Shown piece by piece: positions 7,994 to 15,969 of a stretch of 51,097 nucleotides of DNA (positions within the stretch are counted from its first letter, which is position 1; each line of letters opens with the position of its first letter). A program made the translations under genes and the position numbers. The notes beneath the pieces were generated by a model that saw only the letters and a program-made list of their open reading frames with translations, searched no databases and was not told where the DNA came from. Source of the stretch: Planctomycetota bacterium (lineage in GTDB: Bacteria > Planctomycetota > Planctomycetia > Planctomycetales > Planctomycetaceae); assembly GCA_003671275.1 (NCBI GenBank), contig QWPB01000023.1, positions 1-51,097 on the forward strand. The letters are read 5' to 3'.

Positions 7994-8965
7994 ATGTCAT
8001 TACTGGCAGGCCATCGGCTCGACGGAACGTCGCTCAATGCCACATCGCGACGGGACTGGTTACGGGCGGTTTGTGCAGCAGCTGCGGGAAGTTCCATATC
8101 GCAGTTGCACGCCGCCGAGCCGGCCACCGGCCCAGATGCCCAAAGAGCCTTTGGCTACCTGGAGGCCATCTGCAAGCTGGGACCGCGGATCAGCGGAACG
8201 GAGCCCATGGCTCTGCAGCAGCAGCTGGTGGGGAAGCACTTTACCGCACTCGGAGCCCGGGTTTCGCTTCAGGAGTTTGACACGCCTCATCCGGTCCACG
8301 GCACGCCTGTTCGAATCCGAAACATGATTGTCGAATGGCACCCCGAAACCACCACTCGTGTTCTGCTGAGTTGTCACTACGACACTCGTCCCCGTCCGGA
8401 TGAGGAGTTACTCCCCTCGCAGCGGAACGGGGTCTTCATCGGGGCGAATGATGGCGGCAGCGGGGTTGCGACCCTGATGGAGATCGGGCACGCGATCCCC
8501 ACGTTGCCGATGTCCGTGGGCGTGGATTTCATATTCTTTGACGCGGAAGAACTGATTTACCAGAAGCCTGGCAAGTTCTTTATTGGCTCGGAATATTTCG
8601 CCCGGCAGTACCGGGATCAACCCCCAGCATACCGCTATCAGGCAGGTGTACTGCTCGACATGGTGGCAGATCTCCGCCCGCAGTTTTACTTCGAGGGGAA
8701 CTCTCTCAGGCTGGCTCCCGATGTGACTCGGAGTGTCTGGGCGGCAGCCAAGGCTGAAGGGGTGAAGGAATTCTTCCCCAAGGTCAAGCACACGGTGATC
8801 GATGACCATCTGGCATTGAATCAGGTGGCTCGGATTCCCACATGCGATGTGATCGATTTCGATTACCCGCACTGGCACAAACGGAACGATTTGCCGGCGG
8901 CGTGCTCAGGAGAGACAATGGCCAAGGTGGCCCGGGTAATGCTCCGCTGGCTGCGTAATTTGTAG
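7994..8965 (+). CDS. Tat-exported M28-family zinc peptidase / glutaminyl cyclase-like protein
   Basis: A 323-residue protein of the M28 metallopeptidase fold, close in layout to glutaminyl-peptide cyclotransferases. A twin-arginine signal is seen at residues 18-41 (SRRDWLRAVCAAAAG, ending LHAA). The metal-site pattern is complete: H128 (CHYDTR), D153 (ANDGGSG), E185/E186 (FFDAEEL), D222 (VLLDMV) and H293 or H295 (PHWHKRND). The ATG at 7994 is preceded by GGGAG and begins the Tat peptide; the open frame extends about 280 bases further upstream through ispH without meaning. Whether it cleaves peptides or cyclises N-terminal glutamine cannot be told from sequence alone. It follows ispH after 89 bases that include an 11-base C run. 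Confidence 0.85.
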   Translation: MSLLAGHRLDGTSLNATSRRDWLRAVCAAAAGSSISQLHAAEPATGPDAQRAFGYLEAICKLGPRISGTEPMALQQQLVGKHFTALGARVSLQEFDTPHPVHGTPVRIRNMIVEWHPETTTRVLLSCHYDTRPRPDEELLPSQRNGVFIGANDGGSGVATLMEIGHAIPTLPMSVGVDFIFFDAEELIYQKPGKFFIGSEYFARQYRDQPPAYRYQAGVLLDMVADLRPQFYFEGNSLRLAPDVTRSVWAAAKAEGVKEFFPKVKHTVIDDHLALNQVARIPTCDVIDFDYPHWHKRNDLPAACSGETMAKVARVMLRWLRNL

Positions 8966-9023
8966 CTCACTGGAGTGACAGTGCGGCAGTGTGCCTGGAC
9001 GGCCCGCGAGGGGGTTCCGCGAC

Positions 9024-9066
9024 TTGACCCTGACAACCAATCAGGCGACAATTGCGTACAGTTGTC
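9024..9066 (+). promoter_or_regulatory. Promoter of the BlaI-type gene with overlapping operator
   Basis: A -35 TTGACC (9024-9029), a 17-base spacer and a -10 GACAAT (9047-9052) stand just before the repressor gene. An inverted repeat at 9047-9066 (GACAA...TTGTC, 7 of 10 positions symmetric) covers the -10, the arrangement expected for autorepression by a dimeric BlaI-family protein. This is inference from position and symmetry. Confidence 0.55.
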
Positions 9067-9087
9067 CGTTTTGTTAGGAGGCCCACA

Positions 9088-9477
9088 ATGGCTGACCGTC
9101 CGGCTCTTTCGAGAGCGGAAATGGAAGTTGCCCGCATCGTCTGGACGCTGCGTGAAGCCACCGTCCGGCAGGTTCTCGACAACCTTCCGGAGACCCGCGA
9201 CATCAACTACAAGACCGTTCAGACGTTCCTGCGACGACTGGAAGCCAAAGGTTACCTCAGCTCGCGACGCGATGGACGCAGCCTGATCTACACGGCAGAT
9301 GCCCGTCCCCGGCAGGTCATTCGTGACACCGTGCGGGATTTCCTGAACCGCCTCTTCAATGGCGAACCGCTACCGCTGGTTGAACATCTGATTCGCGACC
9401 AGGGACTGGAGAAGGCCGACATCTCTCAGTTGCGGGCCTTGCTGAATGAAATGGAGTCCCAGCCAGGAAGCAAATAG
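9088..9477 (+). CDS. BlaI/MecI/CopY-family transcriptional repressor
   Basis: A 129-residue winged-helix repressor. The N-terminal wHTH (residues 5-75) has the family pattern LSRAEMEVARIVW, ATVRQVLDNL, NYKTVQTFLRRLEAKGYL and RDGRSLIY; the C-terminal half is the dimerisation region. In known systems such proteins bind an inverted repeat and are inactivated by cleavage when the membrane M56 protease senses its signal. The start at 9088 has AGGAGG 6 bases upstream. The next gene, 65 bases downstream, encodes the M56 partner, so this is a BlaI-BlaR-type pair. No beta-lactamase gene is adjacent, so the target regulon is unknown. In planctomycetes such pairs are common and not necessarily linked to antibiotics. 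Confidence 0.92.
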   Translation: MADRPALSRAEMEVARIVWTLREATVRQVLDNLPETRDINYKTVQTFLRRLEAKGYLSSRRDGRSLIYTADARPRQVIRDTVRDFLNRLFNGEPLPLVEHLIRDQGLEKADISQLRALLNEMESQPGSK

Positions 9478-9506
9478 CTCCCGAAGGGACGGCGATCAGG
9501 CCGAGT

Positions 9507-9521
9507 GACATCGACGGTGTC
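9507..9521. promoter_or_regulatory. Candidate second BlaI operator before the M56 gene
   Basis: GACATCGACGGTGTC is a 15-base interrupted palindrome (6 of 7 arm positions match) sharing the GACA/TGTC arm ends with the operator at 9047-9066. It lies between the repressor and protease genes, 22 bases before the protease start. Confidence 0.35.
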
Positions 9522-9542
9522 TCCCCGATCGGGAGGGTTGTT

Positions 9543-11615
9543 GTGTTCCTGAGTTTTGAGAATCTCCAGACACTGGTGCTTGCCCAGTTGTGGCAGGTCA
9601 CGCTGTTGATTCCACTTGCGATTGTGAGCGTGCGGCTGACGTGTCGGCGACGGTCCCATCTGGCCTATGGCATTCTCCTGGCAGTGCTGCTGAAGTGTGT
9701 GGTTCCACCTCTTTGGAGCAGCCCTGCCGGAATGTTCAGCTGGCTGGCACATGCAGTGGAATCGACGAAGACCGCAGCCTCGTCGACCGATGGACCGAGC
9801 ATCCCGGCTGCGGCAAGCGGGGTCACGGAAAAGGCTTCGAACTCAGCGAGCGGGAATGGCTCCGATCAGCTCCGGGTACCGGCTTCCGACCTGAGTGAGG
9901 CGTTTCCAAAGAGGGCTGTCCCCGAGTCGTTACCGCCGGTTGCGATGGAGTCGGAGCGATGGCAGTGGGTTTTCGCGGGCTGCCTGATGCTGTGGGGCGG
10001 TGGCGTGCTGTCGATTCTGGGGTATCTGCTGGCCAAGCGGATCTACCTGGAACAATTTCACGACGACACTCGAGTGGAGTCGGAATGTGAACTATTAGAG
10101 ATTGTCAATCAGACGGCGGTGGCCCTGAACTTGAAGCGTTGTCCGGATCTGGTGGTCACAACGCATCCGACCATCCCATTTGTTGTCGGCTGGTGGTTGC
10201 CCCGGCTGGTGGTGTCACGGCAGATCGTGGATCGCTCCAGCCGTGAAGAAATGCAGCTGATTATTGCGCACGAACTGAATCACTTGCGTCGTTGGGATAC
10301 GGGAACCAATTGGTTGCAGCTATTGGTGCAGGCTGTCTGGTGGTTTCATCCGGGCGTGTGGTGGCTAAATGCCGAGATCCGCAGGTGGCGTGAATCGTGT
10401 TGTGATGAAGAGGTTGTTGCGAGGTTGCAATGTCCCCCCTCGCGGTATGCGCACACGCTGTTGAATGTGCTGGAATGGCAGACCACACTGCGAGTCACAA
10501 CCGGGTTTGCCAACCTGAGCCCGCTGGAAGTGACTCGGCAGCGACTGCAGAACATTATGCGTCCCGCAGTACCATTTTCGCGATCGGCACCACTGATGGT
10601 GTGGGTGGTGTTTGGTGGGGTACTGCTGGTCGTTTTGCCGGGAGCACAGTTCGCCAATCTGCCACCCACGGCGGCAATCGCCCACGACGAAATTCCGGAT
10701 CCACCACAGTCGTTCGAGGGGCAACCGCCCTCGAAGGCCGAGACGATTCAGACGCCGCAGGAGCCAGAGCCCACGACGGGCCAGGGGCCTCCGTTACCGC
10801 CACCCCCGGTGGTGGAAGTTTCCCCCGCCGTCGCGAATGCCCGCGTCTGGAAGTACAAGCCGGACGTGCGACGATCTTTCACCTACGGTGTGTCGATCCA
10901 GGAAAACGGACTTCAGGGGGGAACACGGCACACGGGACAACCGGTCGTTCAGGCCACCTATATTAGCGGCGGAGACTGGGAACTGAAGATGCGGAACTCT
11001 GAACTGTCGACATTCGACATCCCCTCGTCGACAGCTCCTTTTCGCGGAATGCGGCCCCCGCGAATTCCCGGACCGTTCGAAGGCGAATACACCGCGACCA
11101 TTTCCGCACGGGGAAGATTGATTGACGAACAAGGCGAGAGCCCGCTGCCACTTTACCTGGGCCAATGGGGAACCTGGTTATTTCGCCCCTTGCCGGAGGG
11201 AGATTGCGATCAATGGACAGTGGCGGGAGAACAATCTCTGACGAATCCGACCACGCCGCCTCCCAATCCGTTTGGTCCCCCAAGGATCATCCCGTTCACC
11301 CCTGCCAGTTCACCAGCCCGGCAATTGGCGGACTTCCAGCATGTCATCCAGCGGACAATCACCCCACAGGGGCTATTACTCAAGACGGCTCGCACCCTGA
11401 CATCACGGGAAGAAGTGAATGGCACCCCCTCACTGGAATTGAGGGAAGATTCCACTTGGAGCTTCGATGCAAAACTGGGCATGCCGACGGAGCTTCGAGG
11501 CCAGGGAACGCTCATACAACGCCGATTGAATCAGGAGACTACCACTCCTTTTGAGTACACGGTGACTCTGGTCACGGATGACAACGCTCCTCCCGCTGCC
11601 GCTGGAAATCCCTGA
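9543..11615 (+). CDS. BlaR1/MecR1-like M56 membrane metalloprotease sensor
   Basis: A 690-residue membrane protein. Membrane helices lie near residues 10-30, 38-56, 140-165 and 345-365. The cytoplasmic zinc protease carries HELNH at about residue 243 (IIAHELNHLRRWD) and the conserved CCDEEVVAR downstream. After the last helix a proline-rich linker (about 390-430) leads to a beta-rich outer domain of about 260 residues, which is not the penicillin-binding domain of BlaR1 and which I do not recognise. The start is GTG at 9543 with GGGAGG 6 bases upstream. With the upstream BlaI-like repressor it forms a proteolytic signalling pair: the outer domain would sense a ligand, the HELNH site would then cleave the repressor. 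The signal is unknown. Confidence 0.88.
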   Translation: MFLSFENLQTLVLAQLWQVTLLIPLAIVSVRLTCRRRSHLAYGILLAVLLKCVVPPLWSSPAGMFSWLAHAVESTKTAASSTDGPSIPAAASGVTEKASNSASGNGSDQLRVPASDLSEAFPKRAVPESLPPVAMESERWQWVFAGCLMLWGGGVLSILGYLLAKRIYLEQFHDDTRVESECELLEIVNQTAVALNLKRCPDLVVTTHPTIPFVVGWWLPRLVVSRQIVDRSSREEMQLIIAHELNHLRRWDTGTNWLQLLVQAVWWFHPGVWWLNAEIRRWRESCCDEEVVARLQCPPSRYAHTLLNVLEWQTTLRVTTGFANLSPLEVTRQRLQNIMRPAVPFSRSAPLMVWVVFGGVLLVVLPGAQFANLPPTAAIAHDEIPDPPQSFEGQPPSKAETIQTPQEPEPTTGQGPPLPPPPVVEVSPAVANARVWKYKPDVRRSFTYGVSIQENGLQGGTRHTGQPVVQATYISGGDWELKMRNSELSTFDIPSSTAPFRGMRPPRIPGPFEGEYTATISARGRLIDEQGESPLPLYLGQWGTWLFRPLPEGDCDQWTVAGEQSLTNPTTPPPNPFGPPRIIPFTPASSPARQLADFQHVIQRTITPQGLLLKTARTLTSREEVNGTPSLELREDSTWSFDAKLGMPTELRGQGTLIQRRLNQETTTPFEYTVTLVTDDNAPPAAAGNP

Positions 11616-11617
11616 TC

Positions 11618-12106
11618 ATGGCTCGCAAAAAGACGTGGAACGAGAAGTTGCATGATGCCAAGGACCTCCCCAAGGTCATCACTGTGGAACCGGAAACAGG
11701 CTCCCGCTGGCCGGTCGGACGCTACGTGGTGCCCGCCCCTGTGGATGTGGATGCCGTGATGCGGGGGATTCCCCGACGAAAGTTGATGACCACCGAAGGG
11801 CTGCGGCAGGCACTGGCTGCACGGTATGAGACCGATTTTGCCTGCCCGTTGACGACCGGAATCTTCAGTTGGATCGCGGCCCAGGCAGCCGTGGAAGCGG
11901 AAGAGTCGGGAGCCGTGCGTGGCGGACGTGGAACGCCATGGTGGCGGACTCTGAAAACTGGGGGAGAACTGAACCCCAAGTTTCCCGGCGGTCCCGATCG
12001 GCAACGTCAATTGCTCGAAGCGGAAGGACACGAAGTGGTCACGAAAGGCAAAAAGTACGTGGTTTTGAATTACTCGAAATCGCTTTATCAACCTGCCAGT
12101 AAATAG
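11618..12106 (+). CDS. MGMT-like (alkyltransferase fold) conserved protein
   Basis: A 162-residue protein that begins 2 bases after the M56 stop codon and is therefore probably co-transcribed. It has a conserved layout (MARKKTWNEKLHDAKDLPKV, then PRRKLMTTEGLRQALA, ACPLTTGIFSWIAA and WWRTLKTGGELNPKFPGG) that I recall as a family annotated MGMT-like. The middle resembles the DNA-binding and active-site region of O6-alkylguanine transferases, but the reactive PCHR motif is replaced by ACPLTTG, so repair activity is doubtful although one cysteine is kept. Function is uncertain. Confidence 0.65.
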   Translation: MARKKTWNEKLHDAKDLPKVITVEPETGSRWPVGRYVVPAPVDVDAVMRGIPRRKLMTTEGLRQALAARYETDFACPLTTGIFSWIAAQAAVEAEESGAVRGGRGTPWWRTLKTGGELNPKFPGGPDRQRQLLEAEGHEVVTKGKKYVVLNYSKSLYQPASK

Positions 12107-12166
12107 GTTCCACGATTCAAGGGATGGTGGACCGAAGCACGGATTTGGGATTCTTGCGACTTTTCT

Positions 12167-12193
12167 CCAGTCCCGTGGAGCGTCTGCCGATAA
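12167..12193 (+). promoter_or_regulatory. Possible sigma-28 (FliA) promoter upstream of flgM
   Basis: GCCGATAA at 12186-12193 is an exact match to the sigma-28 -10 element. The position expected for the -35 TAAA (12167-12170) reads CCAG, a poor match. The box lies 122 bases before a gene for the sigma-28 antagonist FlgM, which is normally in the sigma-28 regulon. Confidence 0.4.
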
Positions 12194-12315
12194 TTACAAT
12201 GTCGCCGAGGAAACTCGAAAAGGATTCAAGTTCCGGCGACACACTCGCAAGATGCCGCGTTCTCCAGCCGGATGAACGCGATGGATCCAACCAGGATGGT
12301 TGAGGAGGAGCAATC

Positions 12316-12783
12316 GTGCACCCCATCAACCGGATCGAAAATCTGTTCACCAGTATCGTCGGTACGTCCAGTCATGCGTCGACGGTGGAACACCTGTTGC
12401 CCACTTCCCGATTGTCGGCTTATGATTCGTCAGTTCCTGTCGCAGCGACGATCGCCGTGACACAAGGAATGGATGCACTGGAGGGCAGGACTGTCATGGA
12501 AGTTTCAGGCGCTGGATTTGTCGGCGGAGCGGGTTCCATCCGCCCGGTGCAGTTCACAGCGGCCCCCTCCACGGCGGCCAATGTGGACCCGCTCCAGGCT
12601 CCCCAGGACGAAGTGGTGATCTCCCCCGCAGCCCGAATGATGCAGGCTTCCGAAACCGGGCCCGCCGCTCGGGCGGAACGGCTGGCCGAAATTCGCGCTC
12701 AGATCTCGCAGGGAATCTATGATTCACCCGAGAAGCTGGCCTTGGCGGTCGATCGCCTGATCCAGGATTTGAACCGCCGTTAA
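12316..12783 (+). CDS. flgM: FlgM-like anti-sigma-28 factor
   Basis: A 155-residue protein whose C-terminal 60 residues match FlgM: a DEVVISPAARMMQ segment followed by RLAEIRAQISQGIYDSPEKLALAVDRLIQDL, the sigma-28-binding helices. The N-terminal 95 residues are low-complexity and not conserved, longer than in enteric FlgM (about 97 residues). FlgM holds FliA (sigma-28) inactive until the flagellar hook is complete and FlgM is exported. The start is GTG at 12316, preceded by GAGGAGGAG. No other flagellar gene is in the window. Confidence 0.8.
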   Translation: MHPINRIENLFTSIVGTSSHASTVEHLLPTSRLSAYDSSVPVAATIAVTQGMDALEGRTVMEVSGAGFVGGAGSIRPVQFTAAPSTAANVDPLQAPQDEVVISPAARMMQASETGPAARAERLAEIRAQISQGIYDSPEKLALAVDRLIQDLNRR

Positions 12784-12888
12784 TCTCACTCGAATCTCTC
12801 GCAGTTCGGGAGGGCGACGGCGAGTCTCCCGGTTACAAAATCCGTGCGATGCCGTTCAATGATGGCTATCTTCTCAGGCTGAGGTCGC

Positions 12889-13815
12889 ATGGCAGTTGCG
12901 AATCCGAGTTTTCTGGCGGAGGTGGCCCGTTGGCGGGCGAACCCGCCGGTCCCCTCGCTGGAAGAGTCCCGAACCTATTGTGCGCAGCTGGCCCGTTCGC
13001 ACTATGAGAATTTTCCCATCGTGTCGTGGTTCCTTCCGCGACGGTTGCATCAGCACTTCTTCAACGTCTATGCCTTCTGTCGATGGGCCGATGATCTGGG
13101 CGATGAGTCCGGGGGCTCTTTCGAGGCCCTCGAACTGCTCGCCTGGTGGAAAGCCGAACTGCACGCTTGCTGGCGGGGAGAGCTGCGACACCCCGTCTAC
13201 GTCGCTCTGCACGAGACCATCCACCAGTTTGGACTGACCTCACAGCCGTTCCTCGACCTGATCTCTGCGTTTGAACAGGACCAGACAGTTTCACAGTACG
13301 AGACCTTTGCGCAGTTGAAGGATTACTGCCAGCGAAGCGCCAATCCGGTCGGTCGGATCATTTTGCGGATGGCGGATGCCGACACACCCGAAAATCTTCT
13401 CTGGTCCGATTCGATCTGTACGGGACTCCAGCTGGCAAATTTCTGGCAGGATGTGTCGCGTGACCACCAGATCGGACGAAATTACCTGCCGCGAGAAGAC
13501 CGCCTAGCCCATGGGGTCAGTGACGAGATGTGGGCCAGTCGGTGTTCAACACCCGCGTTTCAGGCTCTGATCCGGGACGAGGTCGATCGCTCCCGACGCT
13601 ATCTGATCGATGGGCAATCGCTGATTCAGGCCGTTCCTCCATGGCTGCAACTCGATCTGGATCTCTTCGTTCAAGGGGGATTGCGAATCCTGTATGAGAT
13701 TGATCGCATCGATTATCGAGTCTGGGAGCAGCGTCCGATCGTGACTCGGGGAGCGGCCTTCCGGATACTGGCGGGGGCGGTTTGTCGCAGTTTGCGACGC
13801 TGGTGCGGACGCTAA
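12889..13815 (+). CDS. hpnC: Hydroxysqualene synthase HpnC
   Basis: A 308-residue squalene/phytoene synthase-family protein. The first Asp-rich motif is at residues 68-72 (RWADDLGDE) and the second is in NFWQDVSRDHQIGRNYLP; SHYENFPIVSWFLP near residue 37 is typical of HpnC. In the three-step HpnC-HpnD-HpnE route HpnD makes presqualene diphosphate, HpnC converts it to hydroxysqualene and HpnE reduces that to squalene for hopanoids or sterols. hpnD follows 112 bases later on the same strand, which supports the assignment. hpnE is not adjacent. The ATG at 12889 follows GAGG by 4 bases. Confidence 0.93.
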   Translation: MAVANPSFLAEVARWRANPPVPSLEESRTYCAQLARSHYENFPIVSWFLPRRLHQHFFNVYAFCRWADDLGDESGGSFEALELLAWWKAELHACWRGELRHPVYVALHETIHQFGLTSQPFLDLISAFEQDQTVSQYETFAQLKDYCQRSANPVGRIILRMADADTPENLLWSDSICTGLQLANFWQDVSRDHQIGRNYLPREDRLAHGVSDEMWASRCSTPAFQALIRDEVDRSRRYLIDGQSLIQAVPPWLQLDLDLFVQGGLRILYEIDRIDYRVWEQRPIVTRGAAFRILAGAVCRSLRRWCGR

Positions 13816-13927
13816 AGGGATTTGCTGCAGCCCCATTATCGTATTCAAGACACGATCGGATTGGGTTATCAGTCTTCCGCCGTTTGGCTTACAATTCCCT
13901 GCGTCGGAGCCACGCGGAGGGAGTTTG

Positions 13928-14854
13928 ATGGCACTTGTGGAACTGGCCGAGTCGTATCAATCCTGCATCGACCTGGCCCGCCGAACAGGTAAGAATTTTT
14001 ACTATTCGTTCCTCACTCTGCCGCGTCCGATGGCCGTGGATATGTGTGTCCTCTATTCGTTCATGCGATGGACGGATGACCTGGCCGATGCGGAAGATGT
14101 TCCCGTCGAACTGCGACAAGTCGCGATCCAGCAGTGGAAAGATAAACTATTGGCGGCGATCGATGCTCGTCCCGTGTCGTCCCCCGATGAGATGTGGGAC
14201 ATGGACGTTGACGACTCTCTGACAGGTGTGAAAACCGCCGAGATGGATCGTCGGATTCTGCGGGCCACTGCGCATCTCGTGCACAAACACTCCATTCCGG
14301 TGCAGTACCTGCTGGATGTGATTGCGGGCGTCGAAAGCGATCTCGAACCGCGAGCCATCTCCACTTTTGCGGAACTGGAACAGTACTGCTACCACGTCGC
14401 GGGAGCCGTGGGGCTGGGCTGCATTCACATCTGGGGGTACCAGGACTCCCGGGCTACCCAGTTGGCAATCGACTGTGGGACAGCGTTTCAACTGACAAAC
14501 ATCCTCCGTGATCTGGCGGAGGATGCTCGCCACGGGCGAGTCTATCTGCCGACCGAAGATCTGGAACAGTTTGGGTACTCGCTCGATCAGCTGCTTCGAG
14601 GCGAGCGGACGCCCGAGTTTCGTCAGTTGATGCGATTTCAGGTGGCCCGGGCCCAGGATTACTACGACCGTTCGGCAGCCTTGTCGGACTATCTCAGTGT
14701 TCCAGGCCGACGAATCCTGTCGGCGATGCGTGAGATTTACGGTGGCTTACTTCGCGAGATCGAGCGTCGCGACTACGATGTCTTCACGTCGAGAGTCCAG
14801 CTGTCGCGGCTGAGGAAACTCAAGGCCGCCCTTGTGGCACGTTTCCGGCATTAG
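13928..14854 (+). CDS. hpnD: Presqualene diphosphate synthase HpnD
   Basis: A 308-residue squalene/phytoene synthase-family enzyme that condenses two farnesyl diphosphates to presqualene diphosphate. The Asp-rich motifs are RWTDDLADAED (from residue 48) and LTNILRDLAEDARHGRVYLP, both complete, the second being the canonical family signature. The ATG at 13928 is 7 bases after GGAGG; a TTG codon directly before it (13925) is less well placed. It is adjacent to hpnC, and holA follows 44 bases downstream. Confidence 0.94.
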   Translation: MALVELAESYQSCIDLARRTGKNFYYSFLTLPRPMAVDMCVLYSFMRWTDDLADAEDVPVELRQVAIQQWKDKLLAAIDARPVSSPDEMWDMDVDDSLTGVKTAEMDRRILRATAHLVHKHSIPVQYLLDVIAGVESDLEPRAISTFAELEQYCYHVAGAVGLGCIHIWGYQDSRATQLAIDCGTAFQLTNILRDLAEDARHGRVYLPTEDLEQFGYSLDQLLRGERTPEFRQLMRFQVARAQDYYDRSAALSDYLSVPGRRILSAMREIYGGLLREIERRDYDVFTSRVQLSRLRKLKAALVARFRH

Positions 14855-14898
14855 CCAGAATCGGGTCGCGGTGGTTTTCGACTGGCTGAGAACGATCC

Positions 14899-15906
14899 AT
14901 GCACGCTACCCAGTTTCTTGCACGCAAGACCTCGGACCGCCCGGCAGCGGTCATGGCGGTCTATGGAGAAGAGGCCCATCTAAAGCAGCAGTGTATCGCT
15001 CGCATCGCCGCACTCTGGTTGGGCGAGGGCCCCGATGCGGCAGTGGGGCTGGTTCGGTTCACCGGAAAAGACGCGGACCTCAAGGCCGTCAAAGGGGAGC
15101 TGCAAACGGTTGGGATGTTCTCGTCGTCCCGGTTGGTCATTGTCGATGATGCAGATGATTTCATTACCAAGTATCGCGAAGGTCTGGAAGCCTACTGTTT
15201 GAAGCCAGCCTCACGCTCCGTACTGGTCCTCGACTGCAAAAGCTGGAAGTCCAACACTCGGCTGGCCAAGAAGATTATTGAGCTGGGCGGCGACCTGGAT
15301 TGTAAGGAACTGGCCGCAGGAGCCCTGCAGAAGTGGCTGACCGATCAAGCTCTCGCGGAACATAACAAGAAGCTCAGTCGTGAGTCTGCCAGCCTGCTGA
15401 TGGAACTGGCAGGGACCGGTTTGGGCCAGTTGACACAGGAACTGGCCAAACTCTCCAGCTATGTCGGCGACCGGGGTGACATCAAGCCCGAGGATATCCG
15501 GCAACTGGTCGGCGGCTGGAAGGCGGAAGAGACCTGGACGATGACGCGGGCGGTGCTCGACGGAGCCTCGGGCACCGCGCTGGCATGCCTTGGTAAGCTG
15601 CTGCACAGTGGCGAGGCTCCGGCCAAGATATTGGGAGGGATCACCTACGTCTTCAAAAAATATGCGGTTGCCACGGAAGCGTCACGCCGCACGAAGCCAC
15701 TGCGGCAGGCCCTGCAGGCGGCGGGCGTGTTTCCGGGAGAGCTGGACGCGGGTGAACGGTATTTGAAACGGATTGGCCGTCCCCGGGCGGACCGCATGCT
15801 GCCTCGTCTGGCCGAAGCAGACCGCAACCTCAAGGGGGGCAGTCGCCTTCCGGATGCTTTGCAACTGGAGCAGTTACTGCTGTGGCTGGCGGGGCGCGTT
15901 GACTGA
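14899..15906 (+). CDS. holA: DNA polymerase III subunit delta
   Basis: A 335-residue clamp-loader subunit that opens the beta sliding clamp. The AAA+-like N-terminal domain starts with FLARKTSDRPAAVMAVYGEE, and the middle shows MFSSSRLVIVDDADDF and SLLMELAGTGLGQLTQELAKLSSYVG, the family's most recognisable segment. The C-terminal domain ends LQLEQLLLWLAG. Length and order match HolA of other bacteria. The ATG at 14899 has only a weak ribosome site. The gene is a housekeeping function placed after hpnD with no functional link. A 10-base C run (15935-15944) follows the stop. Confidence 0.93.
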   Translation: MHATQFLARKTSDRPAAVMAVYGEEAHLKQQCIARIAALWLGEGPDAAVGLVRFTGKDADLKAVKGELQTVGMFSSSRLVIVDDADDFITKYREGLEAYCLKPASRSVLVLDCKSWKSNTRLAKKIIELGGDLDCKELAAGALQKWLTDQALAEHNKKLSRESASLLMELAGTGLGQLTQELAKLSSYVGDRGDIKPEDIRQLVGGWKAEETWTMTRAVLDGASGTALACLGKLLHSGEAPAKILGGITYVFKKYAVATEASRRTKPLRQALQAAGVFPGELDAGERYLKRIGRPRADRMLPRLAEADRNLKGGSRLPDALQLEQLLLWLAGRVD

Positions 15907-15969
15907 CCAGAGATCACCGGTCAGCTCTCTGCTTCCCCCCCCCCACTCGCGCCTCCCGCAGTGAAGCGG

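Noticed and set aside
9088-11615. Beta-lactam resistance locus
   Set aside because: The BlaI/M56 pair is present, but there is no beta-lactamase or PBP2a gene and the sensor's outer domain is not penicillin-binding-like.
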